From NCBI RefSeq assembly GCF_021559775.1, contig NZ_CP056047.1, forward strand, positions 434,001-498,000: DNA of 64,000 nucleotides, read 5' to 3'. Below the pieces are notes generated by a model that did not search any database, was not told the origin of the DNA, and was given only the letters and a program-made list of their open reading frames with translations. The position numbers were made by a program, and so were the translations under genes. Positions within the stretch are counted from its first letter, which is position 1. Every line of letters begins with the position of its first letter. Below are positions 1 to 8,449 of the stretch, in pieces. Source of the DNA: Gillisella vitis. GTDB taxonomy: Bacteria > Pseudomonadota > Alphaproteobacteria > Rhizobiales > Rhizobiaceae.

Positions 1-39
1 TCGAATATCTCAAATGCGGCAACGACTTGAGATATTCGA
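1..39. repeat. Perfect 13-bp inverted repeat at window edge
   Basis: TCGAATATCTCAA at 1-13 is exactly complementary to 27-39, with a 13-base spacer. No T-run follows on the plus strand, so it does not look like a normal terminator for a rightward gene. It could be an operator, or a terminator or repeat belonging to a gene left of the window. The context on the left is missing. Confidence 0.6.
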
Positions 40-179
40 AAACGGAATCCGAGCTGCCACCTCAATGACTCTCCTGATGAGTGCAGGGGATAAGTGCCGG
101 CGAGGGGAAAATTCTGCCACATTCGGAGGCTTATTTGCAAGTACGTGACGATTCTAGACCGAAAGCAGGGGCAAAAACC

Positions 180-440
180 ATGCGCTTCCTTATCGCTATG
201 CTGTTGCTGGCCGGCAGCCTGTTTTCGCCAATGGGTGCGCTTGCGCAAAGCGATGACGTGGAATCGACCATCAAGTCGATCAGCACCGAAAAGCTGACCC
301 TGACGCTGGAGGATGGCAAAACCTATTCTGTACCAGCAGAATTCAATTTCGACGGCCTGACGACCGGCGTCAAGGTTGTGGTTTATTACACCATGGTCGA
401 TGGCAAGCGCGTTGTGGACGATTTGCAGGTCGTGAACTGA
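180..440 (+). CDS. Small secreted DUF1344 family protein
   Basis: This 86-residue protein has a signal peptide: MRF, a hydrophobic stretch of about 15 residues, and an Ala-Leu-Ala-Gln cleavage region near residue 22. The mature part is about 60 residues (TIKSISTEKLTLTLEDGKTY, then VPAEFNFDGL). It matches DUF1344, a family of small predicted periplasmic proteins common in Rhizobiaceae with no established function. The ATG at 180 is preferred over in-frame upstream starts because it sits after AGGGG and begins the signal peptide. It is convergent with the phosphatase downstream. Family assignment is from pattern; the role is unknown. Confidence 0.75.
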   Translation: MRFLIAMLLLAGSLFSPMGALAQSDDVESTIKSISTEKLTLTLEDGKTYSVPAEFNFDGLTTGVKVVVYYTMVDGKRVVDDLQVVN

Positions 441-450
441 CGCCGATCTG

Positions 451-1059
451 TCAAAGCCAATTCAGGCTATTGTTTTCAAGGTCGATCAGGAGAATTTTGT
501 CCTGGGGGATTGGCATGGCGCAGGCCTCGTTGGCATCGACATTCCCAATCAGCCGGAACAGGCTGCGGATAACGCCGCCATGGGTCACGGCCACGGTTGG
601 CTGGCGGACCGAGGCAAGCCAGGCACCGGTGCGCCAGGACAGGATTTCATAACTTTCAGCCCGTTGGCCAGGGGCAATGAAGTCCCATTTTCCCTGGGAC
701 CGCTGTTTGACCCGCTCTGGGTACAGCTCTTTCAATTCGCGGGTTGTATGACCTTCCCAGTCGCCAAAACAGATTTCCTTCAGCCGGTCGTCGAGCCGGT
801 AACGCTCGGGGTCGAGCCCCATTTCGGTGCGGACCCGCTGCATGGTCTCGCGGGTGCGGCCAAGAGGGGAGGCGACGAAATCGAAGACATCGACTGTATC
901 GCCCAGCACATGGCGCAGGGTTTCGCCATTGCGCATCGCCTGGCCACGGCCTGTGGCGTTCAGCGGAATATCCGTCTGGCCCTGAAACCGACCTTCGGCG
1001 TTCCAGTCCGTCTGTCCGTGGCGAATGACGTAAAGCAGCACGGCAGACGAACCTTTCAA
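451..1059 (-). CDS. Histidine phosphatase, phosphoglycerate mutase-like
   Basis: This 202-residue protein belongs to the histidine phosphatase superfamily. The N-terminal RHGQTDWN carries the phosphorylated histidine, and ASPLGRTRETM and VTHGGVIRSLFR supply the other active-site arginine and histidine. The length is that of the GpmB/CobC-like cofactor-independent branch, whose substrates vary widely, so phosphoglycerate mutase activity should not be assumed. It lies 40 bp downstream of fabI on the same strand and is probably cotranscribed with it. Confidence 0.85.
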   Translation of the reverse strand: MKGSSAVLLYVIRHGQTDWNAEGRFQGQTDIPLNATGRGQAMRNGETLRHVLGDTVDVFDFVASPLGRTRETMQRVRTEMGLDPERYRLDDRLKEICFGDWEGHTTRELKELYPERVKQRSQGKWDFIAPGQRAESYEILSWRTGAWLASVRQPTVAVTHGGVIRSLFRLIGNVDANEACAMPIPQDKILLIDLENNSLNWL

Positions 1060-1099
1060 GCCCTGTTCTTGGCCTTGTTCCCGGCCTTGTGTCCGGGTC

Positions 1100-1918
1100 T
1101 TAATCCTTGACGACCGACATATCCGGCGCGTCCACGGCCTTCATGCCGACCGTGTGGTAACCGCAGTCGACGTGATGGACTTCGCCGGTCACACCGCTGG
1201 ACAGGTCCGACAACAGATAGAGGCCGGATGTGCCGACTTCGTCGGTCGTGACATTGCGCTTCAGCGGCGAATTATATTCGTTCCACTTCAGGATATAGCG
1301 GAAATCGCCGATGCCGGAGGCTGCCAAGGTCTTGATCGGACCGGCCGAAATGGCATTGACGCGAATGCCGCGCTTGCCCATGTCGACGGCGAGATAGCGG
1401 ACGCTGGCTTCCAGCGCTGCCTTGGCCACACCCATCACATTATAATGCGGCATGACTTTTTCCGCACCGTAATAGGTCAGCGTCAGCAATGCGCCGCCAT
1501 CCTTGAGAATGGCTTCTGCCCGCTTGGCGACAGCGGTAAACGAATAAACAGAAATATCCATGGTGCGGGCGAAGTTTTCGCGGCTGGTATCCAGATAGCG
1601 GCCGGTTAACTCGTCCTTGTCGGAAAAGGCGATGGCGTGCACGACGAAGTCGATCTTGCCCCACTTGTCCTCGACATTCTTGAACACGGCATCGACGCTT
1701 TCCAGATCGGTCACGTCGCAATCGCCTGCCATGAAGCCCTCAAGCTCCTGGGCCAGCGGCTCGACACGCTTCTTCAACGCATCGCCCTGCCATGTCAGCG
1801 CAATCTCCGCGCCGGCATCCCGGCAGGCCTTCGCTATGCCCCATGCGATGGAACGATTATTGGCAACACCCATGATGATGCCACGTTTGCCTGCCATGAG
1901 GCCCGAAATTTGAGCCAT
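1100..1918 (-). CDS. fabI: Enoyl-[acyl-carrier-protein] reductase (NADH) FabI
   Basis: FabI reduces trans-2-enoyl-ACP, the last step of each fatty-acid elongation cycle in the cytoplasm. The 272-residue protein is a classical short-chain reductase: nucleotide-binding GVANNRSIAWGIA near residues 17-29 and the catalytic Y-x6-K pair Tyr159/Lys166 in PHYNVMGVAK, preceded by the second conserved tyrosine at 149-150. The start is MAQISGLMAGKRG at 1918, after AGGGAGC; a longer reading frame upstream has no supporting ribosome site. It is the target class of triclosan. The histidine phosphatase gene follows 40 bp downstream. Confidence 0.95.
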   Translation of the reverse strand: MAQISGLMAGKRGIIMGVANNRSIAWGIAKACRDAGAEIALTWQGDALKKRVEPLAQELEGFMAGDCDVTDLESVDAVFKNVEDKWGKIDFVVHAIAFSDKDELTGRYLDTSRENFARTMDISVYSFTAVAKRAEAILKDGGALLTLTYYGAEKVMPHYNVMGVAKAALEASVRYLAVDMGKRGIRVNAISAGPIKTLAASGIGDFRYILKWNEYNSPLKRNVTTDEVGTSGLYLLSDLSSGVTGEVHHVDCGYHTVGMKAVDAPDMSVVKD

Positions 1919-2108
1919 TCGTTGCTCCCTAAGACTTCTATCGAACCTGCCTATCGCATAGGCCGATCCTTGGTTCAAGCTGTGCTACACCTGTCTTCAT
2001 GGGAGAGAGGCAACAAATACTGTAAGGAGCCGTAACAAAGGGTGTGGCTATCACTGTGTGATTACAGCGAAATTCGGTTTACCCCGTCATTTTTCCGGGG
2101 GGCGGAAA

Positions 2109-3398
2109 CTATAGGAAAAGCCCGTGCTTCATCACTTTCATCAGATCCGTGACTTTTTCGTCCGGTTTTTCCCAGAGCACGACCCTGATTTCCACCACCA
2201 GTGCGCCCCGTTCGTCCGGGCCGCTGGGCAGGCCTTCGCCTTCGATGCGAATGCTCTGGTCCGAGCCGGTCCAGGCCGGTACGGTAATGTCGAGCGGTCC
2301 TTGCGGCCCTTCGATCACCGTGTCGCATCCCAGCACGGCATCCTCAAGCTTGATCGGCACCACGCAGTGAATGTCATAGCCATCGACGCTGAAGGCAGGG
2401 CTTTTCAACACCCTCAGCGTGACCAGCACATCGCCTGTTAACATGCTCGGCACTTTCAGTCCCTTGCCGGACAGCCGAGCAATGCTGCCATCGGTATACC
2501 CTGCTTCCAGCGGCAGCCTCACCTCGCGTCCATCGCTGAGCTGGACGGAAATGGTGTTGTGTTGCAACAGGTCGTCAATGGCGATGGTAGCCTCGACCAT
2601 GATGTCGGGGGCCTTTTCGAGAACCGGCGGCGCCGGTTTGCGGATGCGTCGCACCAGCGACGAAATCAGGCCAAGAACCGGAAGTGCAAAGCCGCGTGAC
2701 CGGTTACCGTCTTCGCTCGCCTCGTCTTCACCTCGCCGCTGATCGGTCTGGCGCTGCTCGGTCTGGGTGGTGCCAAAAATCTTCGAGACGGCATCGTCTG
2801 CCGCATCCGGGCTGGCGGGGCGGCTGGAGGCCGCCGTTTCGGCGGTGTCGGGAGCCGCTTTCGCGGTTTCCGGTTTTGCTGCGGCCTGGGGCTGGGCTTG
2901 AGCCTGCGTTTGAGCCTGGGCTTTGGCCGAGGCGTTGGCGCTTGCTGTTGCGTCGGCCGACGCATTGGCGGCCTGGGCTTCGGCGGATTGCGCGCGGGCG
3001 CGGGCGGCCTCGACCTTGACATTCAGCATTTCGGCGGCTTTTTCAGCCTTGGCCTTTTCCGCCTCGATGCGCGCCAGATCGGCCATGACGCGCTCCGCAT
3101 TGGCCTTGGCCTGACGGGCGCGCTCGGCGGCCGCACGGGCTTCCTCGCGTTGTTGCATGATCGTCTGTTCGCGTTTCATGGCGTCCATTTTCGAGCGTTG
3201 CTGGTCGTAGCGGCTTCGTTTTGCGGGGTCCTTGAGCACATCATAGGCCTGCCCGATCTCCGCAAACCGTTGGGTTGCTGTTGGGTCCTCCCGGTTCTGA
3301 TCGGGATGAGAGGTCTTGGCTTTCGAGCGCCAGGCAGCCTTGATCTCGTCAGTACCAGCATCGCGCTGCACGCCGAGAATGGAGTAGGGATCACGCAT
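2109..3398 (-). CDS. DnaJ-class co-chaperone without zinc finger
   Basis: This 429-residue protein has an N-terminal J domain (DPYSILGV near residue 3, HPD near 32, QAYDVLKDPAKRSRYD). A highly charged Ala/Glu/Lys helix and an Ala/Gln/Pro-rich low-complexity stretch follow, roughly residues 80-220. The C-terminal half resembles the DnaJ substrate-binding beta-domains. The CxxCxGxG zinc-finger repeats of true DnaJ are absent, so it is a CbpA-like or type II J protein that would stimulate an Hsp70 ATPase. The ATG at 3398 follows GGTGGT and begins right at the J domain. It lies upstream of fabI on the same strand, 190 bp away. Confidence 0.85.
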   Translation of the reverse strand: MRDPYSILGVQRDAGTDEIKAAWRSKAKTSHPDQNREDPTATQRFAEIGQAYDVLKDPAKRSRYDQQRSKMDAMKREQTIMQQREEARAAAERARQAKANAERVMADLARIEAEKAKAEKAAEMLNVKVEAARARAQSAEAQAANASADATASANASAKAQAQTQAQAQPQAAAKPETAKAAPDTAETAASSRPASPDAADDAVSKIFGTTQTEQRQTDQRRGEDEASEDGNRSRGFALPVLGLISSLVRRIRKPAPPVLEKAPDIMVEATIAIDDLLQHNTISVQLSDGREVRLPLEAGYTDGSIARLSGKGLKVPSMLTGDVLVTLRVLKSPAFSVDGYDIHCVVPIKLEDAVLGCDTVIEGPQGPLDITVPAWTGSDQSIRIEGEGLPSGPDERGALVVEIRVVLWEKPDEKVTDLMKVMKHGLFL

Positions 3399-3786
3399 TT
3401 TACCACCAACCAAATACAAGAGCGGTTCAATTGAGATCTGTCCGGGTCACGACATCGCACCCGTAAGGGGAAATATGATGTACCGTAACACTTTCAATCT
3501 GTTGCGGAAATTTCAGAACAAAAGATTTTTGCCCAGCAATTTCGCAGAAAGGTGAATCATTCACGCTCATACGTGGCAAGCATTGTCTTTATCTGTCTCG
3601 CCACGGGACATGATTATATTAGGAAGCAGATGCTAACCAGTGGTTACGCTTGGGGAATAATTCCTTGAATCCGGCTTTGATGCCAATGGAATTTACGCAA
3701 TGGGTGCTGCCGTCAGCGGCTATGACCCTTAGCAAGTCATGGAAAGGCGGTGCAATCGGCGTTTTTACAGCACGGAATTGCTGATC
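3399..3786. other. 388-bp intergenic region, dnaJ promoter side
   Basis: This gap between the dnaJ-like gene and the lipoprotein gene, both on the minus strand, must hold the dnaJ promoter. The only gene-like signal in it is a 26-codon plus-strand frame listed separately. No tRNA, strong terminator or repeat was recognised. Confidence 0.6.
3475..3555 (+). CDS. Candidate small ORF of 26 codons
   Basis: Two adjacent ATGs at 3475 and 3478 follow AAGGGG at a good ribosome-site distance (about 5 bases). The frame runs to TGA at 3553 and would encode MMYRNTFNLLRKF and a further 13 residues, a basic peptide with no recognised family. It lies in the region upstream of dnaJ on the opposite strand. 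The ribosome site is the only support; the frame is short enough to arise by chance. Confidence 0.25.
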   Translation: MMYRNTFNLLRKFQNKRFLPSNFAER

Positions 3787-4239
3787 TCAGGACTGCTTGT
3801 CGAAATTCACCAATTGCCACTGGCCATCGCCGGCCAGGCAGGTGCGGCCATAGAATTTGGCAATGCCGTCATAGGCATGGCGGCTGGTGACGAACACCCG
3901 GCAGATCACGCCATTGCTGCGATCCTCGGAAATCGAGTTGATCACACCGGCGCTTCCCGTTGTGGTATTGGCCCAGGGAACCGGGCTCGGACCCAGTTTT
4001 TCAAGATCGGCGGAAGAAACCGCATTGCGAACCGTATCCTGGTCGGACCGCTTTTCCGGTTCGTTTGGAATGGTGCCGGTCGAAATCGACCGATCAACCT
4101 TAGGCGCATCGCCTCCGAAGTCCATGACACCACCGACACAGCCGCCCAACATGAGGCAAAGCGCCGCCATGGCCATAAAACGACCGCTGGTCGCCCAGCG
4201 TCCCTTTCTGCATCGATCCGGCTTTGCTATGTCTCTCAA
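3787..4239 (-). CDS. Lipoprotein, RT0821/Lpp0805 surface-antigen-like
   Basis: This 150-residue protein has a basic N-terminus and a hydrophobic segment ending in a lipobox, LMLGGC near residue 34, so it is probably lipid-anchored in the outer membrane. The C-terminal part (PVPWANTTTGSAGVINSI, then a Cys pair in VICRVFVTS and YGRTCLAGDGQW ending in LVNF) resembles the RT0821/Lpp0805 surface-protein family of alphaproteobacteria, whose function is unknown. It diverges from pdxH with only about 60 bp between starts, so the two share a promoter region. Family call by pattern. Confidence 0.7.
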   Translation of the reverse strand: MRDIAKPDRCRKGRWATSGRFMAMAALCLMLGGCVGGVMDFGGDAPKVDRSISTGTIPNEPEKRSDQDTVRNAVSSADLEKLGPSPVPWANTTTGSAGVINSISEDRSNGVICRVFVTSRHAYDGIAKFYGRTCLAGDGQWQLVNFDKQS

Positions 4240-4301
4240 GACCTGTCCTGTCCTTCATGCGTCGTTGGCGGCGCGGGCATATGCGGAGCATTTAACATAA
4301 T

Positions 4302-4922
4302 ATGTCGCAAAATGAGTTAACAACCGGTGACTTTACCGAGGAGCATGAACCTTTTGGCTTGTTCGAAACGTGGCTCACGGAGGCAAAGGCCTCCGAGATC
4401 AACGATCCCAACGCTGTCGCATTGGCGACAGTCGATGAAAGCGGCTTGCCAAATGTGCGCATGGTGCTGCTGAAAGATTTCGATCAAAACGGATTCGTCT
4501 TCTATACCAACTTCAAGAGCCAGAAGGGTACGGAGATTCTTTCCCAAAAGAAAGCCGCGATGTGCTTTCACTGGAAATCCCTGCGACGTCAGGTGCGGTT
4601 GCGCGGCGAAGTGGAGGTCGTGTCCGACGCCGAGGCCGATGCCTATTACCAGACAAGACCGATCGGCAGCCGGATCGGCGCCTGGGCCTCGAAACAGTCG
4701 CGGCCGCTGGAAAGCCGGTTTGCGTTGGAAAAAGCGGTTGCCGAATATACGGCGCGTTACGCCCTGGGGTCTATTCCCCGTCCAGCCCATTGGTCGGGTT
4801 TCCGGATCAAGCCATTGACCATCGAATTCTGGCGTGACGGTAAATTCCGGCTGCATGACCGGATCGAGTTTCGCCGCGAGGCGTTGGGGCAGCCCTGGAG
4901 CAAGGTGCGTATGTATCCTTGA
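4302..4922 (+). CDS. pdxH: Pyridoxamine 5'-phosphate oxidase PdxH
   Basis: This FMN enzyme oxidises pyridoxamine/pyridoxine 5'-phosphate to pyridoxal 5'-phosphate, the last step of the pyridoxal phosphate pathway and its salvage. The 206-residue length and motifs fit Pdx[12 protein letters not shown] near 50, [10 protein letters not shown] near 67, [17 protein letters not shown] near 90, [11 protein letters not shown] near 128, and the C-terminal [13 protein letters not shown] followed by an arginine-rich end. It diverges from the lipoprotein gene. The product is a cofactor for the aminotransferase and ThrC encoded elsewhere in the window. Confidence 0.93.
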   Translation: MSQNELTTGDFTEEHEPFGLFETWLTEAKASEINDPNAVALATVDESGLPNVRMVLLKDFDQNGFVFYTNFKSQKGTEILSQKKAAMCFHWKSLRRQVRLRGEVEVVSDAEADAYYQTRPIGSRIGAWASKQSRPLESRFALEKAVAEYTARYALGSIPRPAHWSGFRIKPLTIEFWRDGKFRLHDRIEFRREALGQPWSKVRMYP

Positions 4923-4949
4923 TCTCGCAAGGGCTGTGTTTCTCCTGTG

Positions 4950-5999
4950 TCACGCAGCCGGTTTGCGTGACATCAGACGAAAGGGAATGCCCGATGCCAG
5001 CGTCCGGACCGTGGCTGGCGTCTGGAAATGACCATTGAGTGAAATGCGCGGCAGGGCGTGCAGGCGCGCTCCGTCGTTTGCAAACAGTGTCGCGGGCCGG
5101 GTGGTGACTGCCAGACTGAAACCGGCCTCGCGCACCAAATCGATGGTACGCTGATTGACGCTACGGCCATCGCCATAGGGATAGGCGAAACTGACCGGTC
5201 GCGTTCCGGTCAGGGTTTCGAGATAATCGGCGCAAAGTTTCAACTCCTGCTGCACCGTTTCATCATCAAGCCCGGTCAAGCCGCGATGGCTGACTGTATG
5301 AGCGCCCAGGCTGACCAGCGGATGGGCGGCAAAATCGGCCAGCGCCTCCGAAGGCAGGACGGCTTTGGCAACGATGTCGCGGCTGTCTATCCCGACTTCT
5401 GCCGCCATCCGGTTCAGCCTGCCGATCATGTCTGCCTCGTTCATCGCCGTAATCTGGCTGGCGATCTGCCGGAACGCGGCGGCTTTGCGCAATGGTGTGT
5501 CGGTGGACAGGATGCGCCTCCTGCCGTCGAAGTCCCATTTCAGCTGCTCAGCCTTGCGGGTCAGGGCAGCAAGGGTTTCCCACCAGAGGCCATGGCTGCG
5601 CTCGCTGAGGCCCTGGCAGACAAAAACCGTGAAGGGCGCATCGAACCGCTCGAAGATCGGCAGGGCGAAGTCACGGCTGCTGTAATAGGCATCATCAAGA
5701 GTAAAGGCCGCAAACGGCCTTTGCCCTTGCCCTGTGGCAAGCCGTGCGGGCACATCTTCCAGGCGAATGAATTCGTAATTTTCCCGCCACAGGGCGCGAA
5801 GGGCAGTATCCAGGAATTTGGGAGTGATTTCCAGATGCCGGTTGGGGTCGGGTCTCAGAGGAAGATATGGGCGCACCTGATGCAGGGTGAAGATCGCGCC
5901 GAGCCCGCGCGCATCCTTCCACGCACCGAACCTGCGCGCCATCCCCGCCGCGACCAGTCCGCCCGCGATCAGCCCCTGCTTGAAAATAGTCCCATCCAT
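4950..5999 (-). CDS. Polysaccharide deacetylase (NodB homology domain)
   Basis: This 349-residue protein has a carbohydrate esterase family 4 fold. TLDDAYYSS (around 115) supplies the catalytic and metal aspartates, SLGAHTVSH (around 230) the metal histidines, and FAYPYGD (around 275) motif 3. The N-terminus has a weak hydrophobic stretch (GLIAGGLVAAGMA) that could anchor it. The last residue of the usual TFDDG motif is replaced (TLDDA), as in several alphaproteobacterial members. The substrate, presumably an N-acetylated surface polysaccharide, cannot be told from sequence. It is convergent with pdxH across a 27-bp gap. Confidence 0.82.
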   Translation of the reverse strand: MDGTIFKQGLIAGGLVAAGMARRFGAWKDARGLGAIFTLHQVRPYLPLRPDPNRHLEITPKFLDTALRALWRENYEFIRLEDVPARLATGQGQRPFAAFTLDDAYYSSRDFALPIFERFDAPFTVFVCQGLSERSHGLWWETLAALTRKAEQLKWDFDGRRRILSTDTPLRKAAAFRQIASQITAMNEADMIGRLNRMAAEVGIDSRDIVAKAVLPSEALADFAAHPLVSLGAHTVSHRGLTGLDDETVQQELKLCADYLETLTGTRPVSFAYPYGDGRSVNQRTIDLVREAGFSLAVTTRPATLFANDGARLHALPRISLNGHFQTPATVRTLASGIPFRLMSRKPAA

Positions 6000-6244
6000 A
6001 CGTGGTTTTCCGGCAGCCGCGGCTGCGCTGTCTTTGAAAAAAGATGCTCTATAACAGGTGTCCGGAATGGACCGGATCGGTTTAATCGAATGGGCAGTCC
6101 CATCCGGCCCAAAGGGTTATCGTCTCAATACATGCCAGATTAATGGTACGGATTTAAGGAATTGTGCATCGGCTCCGGTTTTAAGCCCGACTCCGGCGAT
6201 GAAACTGTTGTTCTCAGGATAAAATCTATGGCAGAGCCTGGACT

Positions 6245-7699
6245 TCATCGGGTTTTCCTCAGGCTTCTCACCATCCAGGGCGCCAGCAGGATTGCCGGAG
6301 CAAGGCAGGCCAGGCCAAACAGGAAGCTATTGCCGACCGCATGGCGCAGCACCTCCGGCGATGCTGTGCCGGAAAAGCCGGAGCGATTGGCAATGAGACC
6401 GGCCAGTGCGGCCCCTATGGCATAACCGGCGGTTTGCAATGTGGGCAAAAGTGCTGAGGTCCGGTCGCGGTCGTCAGCTGGGCTCGCCTCCATCATTGTT
6501 TGGCTGAGCGCCGCCCACGCCATGCCAAAGGCCATGCCCACGGCGATAAGCGACAGGATCAGTCCCGGTAGGTGACCGGTTGCAATGGCAAGCGTGGTGC
6601 CGGCAAGGCCGCCAGCCTCGGTGAAGATCCCCAGCAGGATCAGTCTTTCTCTGGCTTTTTGGGTGGAGATATTGGCGGTGATCACAGCCGTTAGGCTCCA
6701 GCTGACCGCCATCAGCGCGCTCAACGCACCCGCTGCCATTGGTCCCATCGACCAGAGATGTTGCAGCGTATAGACGAGATAGACACCGAGAGCCGCTTCG
6801 GAAAGTGGCATGAGCAACACGATCCACAGGCCCAGCCCGACGGGTGTTGACGCCACAAAGGCGCCGGCGGGCAGGATCGGCTGAAGACTGTTTCTGTCGA
6901 GCGCGACAAACAGCAGACAAGCGGCAAGCGCCATGCCGATCATGGTGTTACGGGAGATGTCCAGCGCCGTCAGATTCGCCGCCAGCAGCAGCACCAGCCC
7001 GACCAGCAGCAGGCTCAGTCGGCCTATCGGCAAGCCACCCGGATTGGCCGGTTTTTTGCCATTTTTCTCCCCTTTTGGAACGGCGATCCTGGCCAAAATC
7101 AGAAAGACGATGCCGGCGGGAACGTTGACGAGGAAGGCTGCGCGCCACGAAATCGCCTCAGTCAACAATCCGGCCAGCACCGGCCCGCCAAAGGCCGACA
7201 CCGCCCAGACGGCGGCTTCGATACCGAAAATGCGGGCAATCAACCTGCGCGGGAACAGCGTCGAGATCAGCATATAGCACAGAGCCAGGACAGCGCCTTC
7301 CCCAAGCCCCTGCAAGACACGCCCGATGATGATGCCCGCCATCGATCCCGCCAGACCGGCGGTCAGTGTCCCCGCCAGGAATACCAACGTGACGATAGCG
7401 AGCGCGCCCCGCGTGCCGACCCGGGCCTTGAGGCTGGCGCAACTTGCGCCTGCCACAATCGATGCGGCCAGATAAAGCGTGCTGGTCCAGGGCAACCACT
7501 GCGCGCCGCCAAGCTCGCCAATGGCCGAGGGCAGGGCGGTTGAAACAAGGAAGGCGTTGAAAGCATGCAGTCCAACACCAAGGCTGACCATGACGGTTGC
7601 TGCTCCGAGGCCCGGGGCGAACAGATCGCGCCAATGCCCATTCTCCGGCATCGTCGCATCAGCCTCTGCGGATTCGGGGTTAATCTCCTGAATTTCCAT
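6245..7699 (-). CDS. MFS multidrug efflux transporter, DHA2-like
   Basis: This 484-residue integral membrane protein has many hydrophobic helices, with DHA-family signatures: the LPSAIGELGG/WLPWTSTLYLAAS region in helices 1-2, GRVLQGLGEG in helix 4 and SWRAAFLVNVPAGI after helix 5. It would export drugs or redox-active small molecules using the proton gradient. It is transcribed divergently from a SoxR-type regulator. On its strand a TTTACC -35 and a TAGCGT -10 are separated by 19 bp holding the soxbox, the long-spacer architecture that MerR-family activators need. Regulation by SoxR is therefore inferred with fair confidence; the substrate is unknown. Confidence 0.88.
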   Translation of the reverse strand: MEIQEINPESAEADATMPENGHWRDLFAPGLGAATVMVSLGVGLHAFNAFLVSTALPSAIGELGGAQWLPWTSTLYLAASIVAGASCASLKARVGTRGALAIVTLVFLAGTLTAGLAGSMAGIIIGRVLQGLGEGAVLALCYMLISTLFPRRLIARIFGIEAAVWAVSAFGGPVLAGLLTEAISWRAAFLVNVPAGIVFLILARIAVPKGEKNGKKPANPGGLPIGRLSLLLVGLVLLLAANLTALDISRNTMIGMALAACLLFVALDRNSLQPILPAGAFVASTPVGLGLWIVLLMPLSEAALGVYLVYTLQHLWSMGPMAAGALSALMAVSWSLTAVITANISTQKARERLILLGIFTEAGGLAGTTLAIATGHLPGLILSLIAVGMAFGMAWAALSQTMMEASPADDRDRTSALLPTLQTAGYAIGAALAGLIANRSGFSGTASPEVLRHAVGNSFLFGLACLAPAILLAPWMVRSLRKTR

Positions 7700-7731
7700 A
7701 TTTTTTCAGCCCTTGCCATCTGCTCTGGTCA

Positions 7732-7762
7732 ATTGATGATCGCCACGCTACAACCTCAACCT
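7732..7762 (-). promoter_or_regulatory. Candidate SoxR-activated promoter of the efflux gene
   Basis: Read on the minus strand, TTTACC overlaps the start of the soxbox palindrome and TAGCGT follows after a 19-base spacer. A 19-bp spacer is typical of MerR-family controlled promoters, and TTTACC is the same hexamer as the -35 of E. coli soxS. Coordinates are approximate around the -10 side; the -35 hexamer itself lies at about 7769-7774. Confidence 0.5.
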
Positions 7763-7772
7763 AAGTTGAGGT
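7753..7772. promoter_or_regulatory. SoxR operator (soxbox)
   Basis: ACCTCAACCTAAGTTGAGGT is a palindrome with perfect 8-bp arms and a 4-bp centre. It closely matches the enterobacterial soxbox CCTCAAGTTAACTTGAGG. It lies between the divergent MFS and SoxR genes, 12 bp before the soxR start, so SoxR may control both. Confidence 0.8.
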
Positions 7773-7783
7773 AAAGAGGAAAA

Positions 7784-8269
7784 ATGCGGATGCAGGGTTT
7801 GAGCGTCGGTGAATTGGCGGAGCGCAGCGGCGTTGCGGTTTCGGCTTTGCATTTTTACGAGCGCAAGGGCCTGATCCGCGCCCGGCGCACCAGCGGCAAC
7901 CAGCGGCGCTACGACCGGGACGTGCTACGCCGCGTGGCAATTATTCGGGCGGCGCTAGCGCTAGGCATTCCCTTGAAGGAGGTCGCGGCGATCATGGCGG
8001 ATCTGCCGCAAGGCCAGACGCCGGGCCGGGAGGACTGGCGCCGGATTGCGACACGTTGGGCCGACAGTTTGGACCGGCGCATCGCCATGCTCGGCAAATT
8101 GCGCAACGATCTCGACGGCTGTATCGGCTGCGGTTGCCTGTCGATGACGCATTGCAATATCTTCAATCCCCAGGATATGGCGGGCGAGCGCGGCGAGGGG
8201 GCTGTATTTCTTCTCGATTCTGATAGGAACGAAGGGGGAAACCCTGCAGATTCCACAGAGTTGCCATAA
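7784..8269 (+). CDS. soxR: Redox-sensitive transcriptional activator SoxR
   Basis: This 161-residue MerR-family regulator has an N-terminal winged helix (LSVGELAERSGVAVSALHFY), a dimerisation helix, and a C-terminal cysteine cluster at Cys113, 116, 118 and 124. That CxxCxC-x5-C spacing is the [2Fe-2S] ligand set of SoxR. Oxidation of the cluster by redox-cycling compounds switches the protein to an activator. No soxS-like gene is nearby, consistent with non-enteric bacteria where SoxR directly controls efflux or oxidoreductase genes. ATGs at 7784 and 7790 are both possible after AGAGGA. Confidence 0.93.
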   Translation: MRMQGLSVGELAERSGVAVSALHFYERKGLIRARRTSGNQRRYDRDVLRRVAIIRAALALGIPLKEVAAIMADLPQGQTPGREDWRRIATRWADSLDRRIAMLGKLRNDLDGCIGCGCLSMTHCNIFNPQDMAGERGEGAVFLLDSDRNEGGNPADSTELP

Positions 8270-8449
8270 TTGGGCAACTCTTCATTAACAATATTGGGCA
8301 AGATGAAGGCGTTGCACAATTTCCTGCCCCATTTTGGGTCTAATGCCAGCACGTCCTCGTGCCGGTTCCGTGAAGTGTTCGAGGTCGTTTTCGTGAATTT
8401 GCCGATGAATTTGCCCAAGTATTTGCAGTGTAACCAGTCTGGAGGCCGA

